NCBI GenBank assembly: GCA_017632095.1
Contig: JAGBSA010000277.1
Location: 1-5,748, forward strand
Length of the DNA stretch: 5,748 bases
DNA from: Bacteroidales bacterium
GTDB lineage: Bacteria > Bacteroidota > Bacteroidia > Bacteroidales > P3
Direction of reading: 5' to 3'
In this document: positions 1 through 5,748 of the stretch, piece by piece
How positions within the stretch are numbered: position 1 is the stretch's first letter
How the letters are laid out: each line of letters opens with the position of its first letter
Made by a program: the position numbers and the translations under genes
Notes under the pieces: model-generated
Told to the model about the DNA's origin: nothing
Databases searched by the model: none
Seen by the model: the letters and a program-made list of their open reading frames with translations, nothing else

Positions 1-614
1 CAACCTAAAGCCAATGTTTGAACGTCTCCTTCAGATTTTTCATAAGATGCAACCAATGAAAATCCTATGATTCTTACATCTTCTACTGTTCTGTTCTTGT
101 CAAAAAACCAATCTTCTTTTATACGTAGCTTTTCAGCGCTTTCAAAGTTGGCTGGAACGAAAATTGTTGTATCTCTTGTGATTTCCATTCCGTCCATATC
201 GTAATCAACTAAGGTTTCTGTTCTAGTTGTTCCGAATTTTTCTTTGTACTCTGTCCAATTGGTTATTGGCTGTGTAAACATATCATCTTCGTAGGCTTGT
301 ATTCTACCTTCTGTCAATGCTTCGTCCAATATTGTTGTAAGGTTCTTTCTTCCTTGATCTGGAACTAGTGGATAGTAGAATACTTGATTCAATTTTTCTT
401 TGAAGTCAATCACTCTCCAAACTCTGTATGACCAAACAACGTCATCTTCTCTAACATAAGGGTACTCGAACGGTTTTTTACCGTCAGGATATGCATCAGA
501 ACTCTTTACATAGAATCCATCTAGGTTTTCTTCTGGTTCTTCCATCACTTGTGCTTTTGCATCAAAGGCTCCACACAATATCAATCCCAATACTAATAAT
601 CCGAACTTTTTCAT
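1..614 (-). CDS. gldN: GldN/PorN, periplasmic T9SS ring component (3' end beyond window)
   Basis: Partial gene: 204 codons from the ATG at 614-612, still open at the left edge, so the C-terminal part is missing (family members are roughly 300-360 residues). Residues 1-21 are a Sec signal peptide (Lys2-Lys3, then a hydrophobic core) with likely cleavage AKA|QVMEE after Ala21. Cys14 lies in the core but has no proper lipobox (Leu at -1), so this is read as a soluble periplasmic protein. The family block is at residues 54-82: Arg-Glu-Asp-Asp-Val-Val-Trp, then WRVIDFKEKLNQVFYYP. A second typical stretch is at 167-187 (EDWFFDKNRTVEDVRIIGF). Known role: PorN binds the lipoprotein PorK to form the large periplasmic ring under the outer membrane and contacts the C-terminal domain of PorM. 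It follows gldM by 28 bases with no Shine-Dalgarno sequence. Identity is secure; I inferred the reading frame by translating the edge sequence. Confidence 0.95.
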   Translation of the reverse strand, partial: MKKFGLLVLGLILCGAFDAKAQVMEEPEENLDGFYVKSSDAYPDGKKPFEYPYVREDDVVWSYRVWRVIDFKEKLNQVFYYPLVPDQGRKNLTTILDEALTEGRIQAYEDDMFTQPITNWTEYKEKFGTTRTETLVDYDMDGMEITRDTTIFVPANFESAEKLRIKEDWFFDKNRTVEDVRIIGFSLVASYEKSEGDVQTLALG

Positions 615-642
615 ATTGTCGTAGTATTTAATTTTGCTATCA

Positions 643-2238
643 CTATTGTATTGTGAAAATCATCTGAGGGTTGCTAACGACTTTTTCTCCGTCAGGTCCT
701 TTTGCTCTGATGTTTTCTATATACACTTTGTTTCCTCTTCTCAATTTGCTCAACTTAGCTTTCATTTCAGCATTGAATTGACTTCCTGTTGCCTGGATTG
801 GTGCTTGAGCATCTCCTCCTGTATTGAAAGACATACTGAATGAAGTTACAGTGTATTTAACTGGGAAGTCGAATCCTTCCATAGATACTCTCAATCCTCC
901 TTGTGTCAATAGAGATTCTTTTGGTATTCTTCCTCCAGTATAAGTTCCTACCATGGCTGTTGGTTTTGGAATTGCTTTACATCTGAATTCCATTGAACCC
1001 ATGTTCATGTTCTTTCCGCTCATGTTAGCTGTTACACTTATGGTAGCCTTTCCTTGAGATTTAACTGTAGCTAAGTATTCTCCGTCTTTCACTTTTTTCA
1101 ATACTATACCTGCTCCTGTTGCTGTTACATTTACATCTTTTGAGTTGGCTCCCGGTACAGAAACTGATATTGGATTATCAACTCCGATGTATAAAACGTT
1201 CATCTTTGTTGGAGCAATTGTTGCAGATGGTGCTGCTACAAAGTATTCCAAATCGAAATCGTAAGGCACTAAACCTGTTTCTTTCTTAACATACAATGTT
1301 CCGTTATACTTTTGATTACCCAATGCTCCTGCAGGGAATTTCAATTTCAACATACCAGAGTCTCCAACGTATTCTTGTCCTCTCACTTCTCCTGTCAATT
1401 CACTTCTAGAGTCATAAGCTGCAACAAATACTTCGGCTTCATATTGTCCTCCTTGTATTATGTATGTTGATTTAGGAACAACCTTGGCTACAACTGTATT
1501 GAACTTAAAGTCGTCTGCTGATACTGCTGAGTAAAGGTGGTTTACCAAATCGACTTCTGCGTTTTGTATCTCTGACTTAAACTTATTCAAAAGTACCATG
1601 TCTGCCAAAGCAATTGTGTGGAAGAAGTTATACATTTGCCAGTTTAATTCATCACCTGCTGCATTGTGAAATGGCCCTTTGAAATCAATCTGCATCTTTT
1701 TCAAAGTTTCTTTGAATGATCCTGTGGCATAATTCAACATATCTTTTTGGTAAGCATCTATCTTATTTCTAAGTTCTATCGCTTTACCTTTTGAACCATC
1801 TTCACTGCCTGCTAGGAAGAAGTTTGTTGGTGATGAATATTCGTCTTTCTTGACAACGGCATCAAAACCCTTTTCTTGCAAAAGTTTCTTAGCCTCAGCA
1901 ACACCACCAGGAGTTCCTTCAACTGCTACAAACAATTCATATTTCATATTGTCGATATAATCGACTATTGCTTTTGTTTTTTCTCGTACTTGTTGAGCCT
2001 TAGCCCAATTTTCACCAACTTTGCCTGGGTCTTGCTTATAAGAGTTTTCAAAAATTGTATATGCACTCTCTGCTTTTCCTTTAAGCAAGTTGTTAGTAAC
2101 TTCCATGCTGTCCCCTACGGTAACAAATGCCTGAAGAATCTCAGCTGACACGTTCAACGCCAACATCGCCGTGTAAACCAAGTACATCATTGAAATCATT
2201 CGCTGCCTCGGCGTTTCGGGACAATTCGTAGCACCCAT
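643..2238 (-). CDS. gldM: GldM/PorM, inner-membrane motor rotor and periplasmic arm of the T9SS
   Basis: Complete, 531 residues from ATG 2238 to TAG 643, close to the usual length (about 510-530). It has a short cytoplasmic N-terminus with the family motif TPRQRM (residues 9-14), one membrane helix at about 15-35 (MMYLVYTAMLALNVS core), then a long periplasmic part. Residues about 36-235 are helix-rich, matching domain D1. The rest is beta-rich, matching D2-D4, and includes a typical D3 stretch at 345-362 (MNVLYIGVDNPISVSVPG). Arg11 corresponds by motif to Arg9 of Flavobacterium GldM, which is needed for the proton-driven motor. Known role: a GldM dimer sits in a GldL pentamer in the inner membrane, and its arm transmits movement to the GldK/GldN ring. 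The gene starts 44 bases after gldL, preceded by an A-rich leader without a Shine-Dalgarno sequence. Cys6 in the N-terminus is unpaired with any obvious partner. Confidence 0.97.
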   Translation of the reverse strand: MGATNCPETPRQRMISMMYLVYTAMLALNVSAEILQAFVTVGDSMEVTNNLLKGKAESAYTIFENSYKQDPGKVGENWAKAQQVREKTKAIVDYIDNMKYELFVAVEGTPGGVAEAKKLLQEKGFDAVVKKDEYSSPTNFFLAGSEDGSKGKAIELRNKIDAYQKDMLNYATGSFKETLKKMQIDFKGPFHNAAGDELNWQMYNFFHTIALADMVLLNKFKSEIQNAEVDLVNHLYSAVSADDFKFNTVVAKVVPKSTYIIQGGQYEAEVFVAAYDSRSELTGEVRGQEYVGDSGMLKLKFPAGALGNQKYNGTLYVKKETGLVPYDFDLEYFVAAPSATIAPTKMNVLYIGVDNPISVSVPGANSKDVNVTATGAGIVLKKVKDGEYLATVKSQGKATISVTANMSGKNMNMGSMEFRCKAIPKPTAMVGTYTGGRIPKESLLTQGGLRVSMEGFDFPVKYTVTSFSMSFNTGGDAQAPIQATGSQFNAEMKAKLSKLRRGNKVYIENIRAKGPDGEKVVSNPQMIFTIQ

Positions 2239-2282
2239 AGTCTATCTGTTATTTTATTATATTCTTGTTAATCTTTTAATCA

Positions 2283-3254
2283 CTAGGCTTTTGTTTGCAT
2301 TGCTGCCAACATATTGCCGTAAATATCGTTCAATGCACCAACTTTCTTAGACAATGCATTAACTTGTTCTTTGTATTTCAATACATTTTCAGCTGTATCT
2401 GCAAAGTTAACAACCAAGTTATCGATTCTTTCTTGAACAACTTTAGTTGCTTCCAATTGAGATGAAGAGTTTTGTATTTGCATCTCATACAAAGCATTGA
2501 TTGAAGATAAGCTTGAAGCCATTTTCTTTAATTCATCTAAGTATGAAGCATCGCCTGCTGACAATGTGTTTGCTGTTTCTTTATAGATGTTTGCCAATGT
2601 AGATACAGCAGATGTTGCTTCTTGTACAGATGACAAATATTCTCCAGATACCAACAAGTCTTTATTAAGATTGTCTGCTGTTTTCTTGTATGCTTCAGAC
2701 AATTCTCCGGCAGCAACTGCAGCACTGCTCAAATTTTGGTTGAATCTTTCTGAAGAAACTGCTGCTCCTGCAACATCATTCAATTGAGATGTTGTATCAG
2801 CAAGGTTCTTCAAACCTTTACCTAAGCTTTCTATCAATTCAGGACCGATTTTTGCATCAGCCAACATTTTATCCAAATCTTGTGTTCCAGAATATGCGAC
2901 ACCTCCTACAACAGGTGCTCCTGCAACGCCTCCGGCCATGATTTGTTCTTGTTCTTTCTTCTTAGATTTCTTTTCTTTCTTTTCTTTTTCCTCTCCTGCG
3001 TGAATATCGTCCATTCCAGCTAATTCAGGGAATACCAAACTCCAATCGTAAGTTACGTGTAAAGGTTCAAAAGCTGACACGAAGAAAATAACGGCCTCGA
3101 TACCCATACCTATAATCAACATTATAGTACCTCCTGGCCAGTGGTTGATCTTAAACAAAGCACCAACGATAACGACAGATGCTCCTATACCGTACAACTT
3201 AGCTGATACTTCTTTGTAAACTTTACTTCTTACAAAATTATCTACCCAACCCAT
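2283..3254 (-). CDS. gldL: GldL/PorL, inner-membrane proton-driven motor stator of the T9SS
   Basis: Complete, 323 residues if started at ATG 3254. The frame is open two codons further to a TTG at 3260, but the ATG gives the MGWVDNFV start expected for the family. Two membrane helices form a hairpin at about 21-36 and 43-62, joined by the conserved loop FKINHWPGG (34-42). Glu53 lies inside the second helix and corresponds by position to the essential Glu49 of Flavobacterium GldL. After this come a Lys/Glu-rich linker (87-104), a Gly/Ala/Val-rich stretch (107-122) and a long, mostly helical cytoplasmic region (about 125-323) with heptad-like pattern. Known role: five GldL surround two GldM and use the proton gradient to drive rotation. 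The length matches PorL of Bacteroidales better than the shorter Flavobacterium protein. It lies 49 bases after gldK and 44 before gldM, so co-transcription is likely. Confidence 0.97.
   Translation of the reverse strand: MGWVDNFVRSKVYKEVSAKLYGIGASVVIVGALFKINHWPGGTIMLIIGMGIEAVIFFVSAFEPLHVTYDWSLVFPELAGMDDIHAGEEKEKKEKKSKKKEQEQIMAGGVAGAPVVGGVAYSGTQDLDKMLADAKIGPELIESLGKGLKNLADTTSQLNDVAGAAVSSERFNQNLSSAAVAAGELSEAYKKTADNLNKDLLVSGEYLSSVQEATSAVSTLANIYKETANTLSAGDASYLDELKKMASSLSSINALYEMQIQNSSSQLEATKVVQERIDNLVVNFADTAENVLKYKEQVNALSKKVGALNDIYGNMLAAMQTKA
2286..2705 (-). other. Helical repeat-like cytoplasmic tail of GldL
   Basis: In GldL residues 184-323 a short pattern recurs: ELSEAYKKTADNL, TLANIYKETANTL, SINALYEMQIQNS and ALNDIYGNMLAAM. 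The Tyr residues are at about 189, 224, 256 and 312. The first two copies are the most alike (YKKTADNL and YKETANTL) and lie 35 residues apart, which equals five heptads. This suggests a coiled coil or helical bundle with internal duplication. No enzymatic motif is visible. It is seen by eye only, and low-complexity Ala/Ser/Leu content could inflate the similarity. Confidence 0.5.
2943..2996 (-). other. Lys/Glu-rich charged linker in GldL
   Basis: GldL residues 87-104 consist almost only of Lys, Glu, Gln and one Ser, encoded by a purine-rich tract (the + strand shows runs of TTTCTT type). It lies after the membrane hairpin and before a flexible Gly/Ala/Val stretch (107-122), so it should sit on the cytoplasmic side near the membrane. 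A spacer role between the motor part and the helical cytoplasmic tail is inferred from position. The simple-sequence DNA may vary in length between strains by slippage in steps of three. Confidence 0.7.
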
Positions 3255-3303
3255 AATCAATAGTTTTTTAAATTTGTTTTAATGCTTTTATTATTTCCTA
3301 ATT

Positions 3304-4677
3304 TTAATTATTTCTATATACGTTTGAAGATGTCTTAGGATTATCTCCTCTAACTCTTCCTAAGTATGATTGAACACAACGGAAACCGATGTAACTCTTT
3401 CCTGAATCTTGATATTCGTAAGAACGAGTTGCAGTTTGTATAAAGAACTTTTGATCTTTCCATGAGCCACCTCTAACTGTTTTTCTTTTCATTTGAGGTG
3501 CGTCATCTTCTGTTGCATTATATACGTTTACTTGGTTCAAGTCGTGAGCGAAGTTATAAGCTGCTTCGTTGTAAGCATCTTCACACCATTCTGCCACGTT
3601 ACCTGCCATATCGTACAATCCAAATCCGTTAGGAGCATAGTGAGCAACCAATATTGGAGTTACACCACCATCATCACCATAGTTTCCTCTCAAAGGTTTG
3701 TAGTTAGCAATGAAACATCCGTTTCCGTTTCTAACATATGGACCACCCCATGGATAAGGTGCACCATCAACACCACCTCTTGCTGCATATTCCCATTCAG
3801 CTTCGGTTGGCAAACGGAAATCTTCCATTCTAGCATATTCTTGCTTTGTCAAATAGTCGTTCATCATTATAGTTCTCCATACAGAGAATGCTTTTGCTTG
3901 CTTATAAGACACACCAACAACAGGATAGTTGTCATAACGTGGGTGACTGAAATAAGAACGTGTAGCTGCATCATTGTATGAATAAGCATAATCATGCATC
4001 CAACATAGTGTATCAGGATATACGTTGATTACTTCTTTTCTAAAGAATTTATCTCTATTTTTCAAAGAACCTGGTCTTGGAGCAAACGCAGAACCCCTAT
4101 ATTCTTCTTGAGCTTGTGAGCCATATTCTTTCTTGCTTGCTGCTCTCAAGTCAATCCAATAATATTCAAAGTTCAACTTACGAGCATCAATTTGCATATT
4201 TCCATAAAATCTTTCATCAACTGGAACGAATAATTCAGACAAAGCTTCTCTTTCGTCAGCGTTCTTCATACTCCAATCGATTTTTTCTTTCCTATTGATT
4301 AGTGGAGTTTCTAAGTCTTCACCCCATTGGTCTGCTTCTATCAAATATCTCTCTGGATCGTTTTCTCCCAACAGTCTATATGCAATAGAGTCTCTTACCC
4401 AATAAACAAATTGGCGATATTCGTTGTTTGTTATTTCGGTTTCGTCCATCCAAAATGATTGAACTTGCACTGTTTTAGGCTGATGTTCGTACAATTTATA
4501 CAAATCTTCATCTGCTGCACCCATCAAGAAACTTCCTTGTGGCACATCAACCATTCCATATGGCTGCATATCCAAGAAATCTGGCCTATCTTGTACGCCA
4601 ATCAACTCTCCCTTATCCGAACTACCGCAACTGAACATAAACAACGCGGTCGAAATCAACAAAAATATACGTCTCAT
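3304..4677 (-). CDS. gldK: GldK/PorK, outer-membrane lipoprotein of the T9SS ring, FGE-sulfatase fold
   Basis: Complete, 457 residues, ATG 4677 to TAA 3304, in the usual size range (about 460-490). It has a lipoprotein signal peptide: MRR, a hydrophobic core, then Cys17 in the sequence MFSC, a loose lipobox of the sort tolerated in Bacteroidota. The body is a formylglycine-generating-enzyme-like (FGE-sulfatase, SUMF1) domain: DVPQGSFLMG (44-53), ETEITNNEY (79-87), YPVVGVSYKQA (251-261), FRLPTEAEWEYAAR (287-300), YPWGG (308-312), NGFGLYDMAGNVAEWCED (350-367), VRGGSW (401-406) and GFRC (431-434). About 155 residues are inserted between the second and third blocks. The region before GFRC, where true enzymes carry the catalytic cysteine pair, has no Cys, so a structural role is inferred. 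Known role: PorK binds PorN and forms the ring attached to the inner face of the outer membrane. A possible promoter lies just upstream. Confidence 0.97.
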   Translation of the reverse strand: MRRIFLLISTALFMFSCGSSDKGELIGVQDRPDFLDMQPYGMVDVPQGSFLMGAADEDLYKLYEHQPKTVQVQSFWMDETEITNNEYRQFVYWVRDSIAYRLLGENDPERYLIEADQWGEDLETPLINRKEKIDWSMKNADEREALSELFVPVDERFYGNMQIDARKLNFEYYWIDLRAASKKEYGSQAQEEYRGSAFAPRPGSLKNRDKFFRKEVINVYPDTLCWMHDYAYSYNDAATRSYFSHPRYDNYPVVGVSYKQAKAFSVWRTIMMNDYLTKQEYARMEDFRLPTEAEWEYAARGGVDGAPYPWGGPYVRNGNGCFIANYKPLRGNYGDDGGVTPILVAHYAPNGFGLYDMAGNVAEWCEDAYNEAAYNFAHDLNQVNVYNATEDDAPQMKRKTVRGGSWKDQKFFIQTATRSYEYQDSGKSYIGFRCVQSYLGRVRGDNPKTSSNVYRNN

Positions 4678-4761
4678 AAGATCAAATTATTTTCTACAAA
4701 AATATGTTATCTATACTTATAATTACGAATTGACAAAAATAATGTTTCAAAATATCTACAC
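4678..4761 (-). other. porP-gldK intergenic gap, largest in the cluster
   Basis: This 84-base AT-rich gap is the longest spacer in the cluster; the others are 49, 44 and 28 bases. It has no convincing GC-rich stem followed by a T-run, so I see no intrinsic terminator for porP, and readthrough into gldK is possible. It contains the promoter candidate annotated separately. No Shine-Dalgarno sequence precedes gldK, as is normal in Bacteroidota, where A/T-rich leaders are used instead. Confidence 0.6.
4697..4729 (-). promoter_or_regulatory. Possible Bacteroidota-type promoter upstream of gldK
   Basis: On the minus strand, TATTTTTG at 4704-4697 matches the Bacteroidota -7 consensus TAnnTTTG exactly. 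TTCG at 4729-4726 is one mismatch from the -33 box TTTG, with a 21-base spacer. A start point a few bases downstream (about 4690) would leave a leader of about a dozen bases before the gldK ATG at 4677. The region is so AT-rich that such matches can arise by chance, and a second TATTTTTG (4741-4734) lies nearby without a -33 partner. If real, gldKLMN could be transcribed separately from porP or at a higher level. Confidence 0.35.
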
Positions 4762-5748
4762 TTACATTCGTCTTGTTCCTCTATAAATTGTATGTGGTTT
4801 AGGTGGATTTTCTATCTTGAAACAGAATCTTGCAAATAACTCAAGAGAACCTGCAGACTGAGTAGATATTCTTGAAGTTGGTATATCATAAGACAAACCT
4901 AACTTAAAGTCACCCAATGCAACTCCTCCCATACGAATAATCGCATCTTGCACTCTGTAAGTCATACCTCCCCAAATCTTATGTTCCCACTCTAAAATTG
5001 CAGATGCATCTAATTGATAAGCTGATTTAGATACAAAATCTGTTTTCAGCAATGCTGAAGGCAAAAATCGCAAAGACGGATATGAAGGTACTGTCCATTC
5101 ATAACCTGCCAATATATAATAGAAACGTCTATTATCCCAATGCAGATTCTTACTCTTAGCCTCCATCAACTTTGAAGAAGATATACCTATGTATAATTGT
5201 CCTGGAATTTGATAATAAATTCCCGCACCTAAATCAAAAAGAAAGTCTTCTTGTGCTGAAGGATCCATAAGCAATGGGTCTTGAGTAGCACCGATTTGAT
5301 CATTCTCTTGAAATTGATCGGCAGCAATCAACTTATCTCTATCAATAGATGAAGTAAATAATTGAGCTTCTACTCCTATTGCAAGATTACCTCTTGGGAA
5401 CTGAATTCTAAATGCGTAATCAATTTTTGCGTGCAGATTATTCCAAAACCCAATCTTATCTGATATAACCGTCGCTCCAATACCTCCATGTAAAAATCGT
5501 ACAGGCATATCAAACGAAAGATTCATTGTTTCTCCTCCAGATGCCCCTGTACTTTCACCCCGCGCATTAGTCAAATTCATTCCAAGCCACTGATTTCTGT
5601 AAAAACCAGTAAAACATATCGCCCCATTACTTCCTGCGTAACCAGGGTTATACGATAATCGATTGAACATATACTGAGAGAATTGAGGTTCTTGTTGAGC
5701 CAAAACTCTACCTCCCAAAACAACGGAAACCAGCAGAACTACAGCTAG
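4762..5748 (-). CDS. porP: PorP/SprF-family outer-membrane beta-barrel of the T9SS (5' end beyond window)
   Basis: Partial at the 5' end. The first ATG-like call would be a TTG at 5718, but the frame stays open to the window edge and encodes ten more residues (LAVVLLVSVV) that complete a signal-peptide core. The real start therefore lies a few codons outside, where the positively charged start of the signal peptide is expected. Cleavage is likely at VLA|QQEPQ. The family's N-terminal hallmark follows: QEPQFSQYMFNRLSYNPGYA. The rest (to TAA at 4762) alternates short amphipathic strands and Gly/aromatic turns, as in the PorP/SprF family (about 300-340 residues; 328 codons visible). Known role: PorP is an outer-membrane protein needed for T9SS secretion and linked to the PorK-PorN ring; the related SprF supports secretion of gliding adhesins. 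Its place directly before gldK matches Porphyromonas. Many Bacteroidota carry several paralogues, but this linked copy is the best candidate for the core PorP. Confidence 0.95.
   Translation of the reverse strand, partial: LAVVLLVSVVLGGRVLAQQEPQFSQYMFNRLSYNPGYAGSNGAICFTGFYRNQWLGMNLTNARGESTGASGGETMNLSFDMPVRFLHGGIGATVISDKIGFWNNLHAKIDYAFRIQFPRGNLAIGVEAQLFTSSIDRDKLIAADQFQENDQIGATQDPLLMDPSAQEDFLFDLGAGIYYQIPGQLYIGISSSKLMEAKSKNLHWDNRRFYYILAGYEWTVPSYPSLRFLPSALLKTDFVSKSAYQLDASAILEWEHKIWGGMTYRVQDAIIRMGGVALGDFKLGLSYDIPTSRISTQSAGSLELFARFCFKIENPPKPHTIYRGTRRM

Noticed and set aside
570..575. Cys14 of GldN as a lipidation site
   Set aside because: The residues before it (Leu-Ile-Leu) do not make a lipobox because -1 is Leu, and a good signal peptidase I site (AKA|Q) follows.
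634..843. Plus-strand open frame of 69 codons opposite the end of gldM
   Set aside because: Antisense shadow of the GldM C-terminus with no domain signal.
1876..2148. Plus-strand open frame of 90 codons opposite gldM
   Set aside because: Antisense shadow; Phe/Cys/Ser-rich product without domain features, and no promoter or leader of its own.
2537..2787. Short open frames on both strands inside gldL
   Set aside because: Out-of-frame or antisense readings of the repetitive helical part of GldL; the low-complexity codons create open frames by chance.
3493..3981. Plus-strand open frame of 162 codons opposite gldK
   Set aside because: It lies wholly within a well-supported gene on the other strand. 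Its product is rich in Cys, Ser, Ile and Val with no recognisable motif, as expected from an antisense shadow of AT-rich coding sequence.
3304..4677. GldK as an active formylglycine-generating enzyme or sulfatase modifier
   Set aside because: No Cys pair in the active-site region, and the gene is embedded in the T9SS cluster with a lipoprotein signal, so a structural role is far more likely.
4077..4722. Two plus-strand open frames opposite the 5' half of gldK, one reaching the porP-gldK gap
   Set aside because: Both overlap gldK on the other strand almost entirely and encode no recognisable protein.
4734..4741. Second TATTTTTG in the porP-gldK gap as another promoter
   Set aside because: No TTTG-like box at a suitable distance upstream; in such AT-rich DNA an isolated -7 match means little.

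Overview
The window holds one minus-strand gene cluster that encodes the core of a Bacteroidota type IX secretion system (T9SS, also called Por secretion system). In transcription order (right to left) it reads porP, gldK/porK, gldL/porL, gldM/porM and gldN/porN. Both end genes are cut by the window edges. porP lacks only its first few codons at the right edge. gldN lacks its C-terminal part at the left edge; 204 codons are visible. All five genes point the same way, with gaps of 28 to 84 bases and no terminator-like hairpin that I could see. No gene-free stretch exceeds 100 bases. I saw no RNA gene, mobile element, CRISPR array or recombination scar.

Organism: T9SS core genes are known only from the Bacteroidota (Fibrobacteres-Chlorobi-Bacteroidetes group). 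porP directly upstream of porK-L-M-N is the arrangement known from Porphyromonas gingivalis and other Bacteroidales. In Flavobacterium johnsoniae the gldKLMN block is not led by a porP-type gene in this way. The long GldL (about 323 residues, closer to PorL than to the shorter Flavobacterium GldL), the visibly AT-rich DNA, the A-rich leaders without Shine-Dalgarno sequences, and signal peptides cleaved before Gln all fit a low-GC member of the Bacteroidales. I cannot name a genus.

How the parts work together, from family knowledge: GldL and GldM form an inner-membrane rotary motor driven by the proton gradient. The periplasmic arm of GldM reaches up to a ring of GldK (outer-membrane lipoprotein) and GldN. 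PorP is an outer-membrane beta-barrel tied to the same complex. Together they energise secretion of proteins with a C-terminal T9SS signal and, in gliding species, movement of surface adhesins. The residues that define this machine are visible: Glu53 in the second membrane helix of GldL, Arg11 before the membrane helix of GldM, a formylglycine-generating-enzyme fold without its catalytic cysteines in GldK, and the conserved N-terminal block of GldN.

Two start sites need care. The apparent TTG start of porP at 5718 is an artefact, because the frame runs on through a signal peptide to the window edge. GldL should start at ATG 3254 rather than TTG 3260. I found no sign of an undescribed system. 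The points worth a second look are a possible promoter between porP and gldK, a lysine/glutamate-rich linker and repeat-like helices in GldL, and the gldN and porP ends beyond the window.
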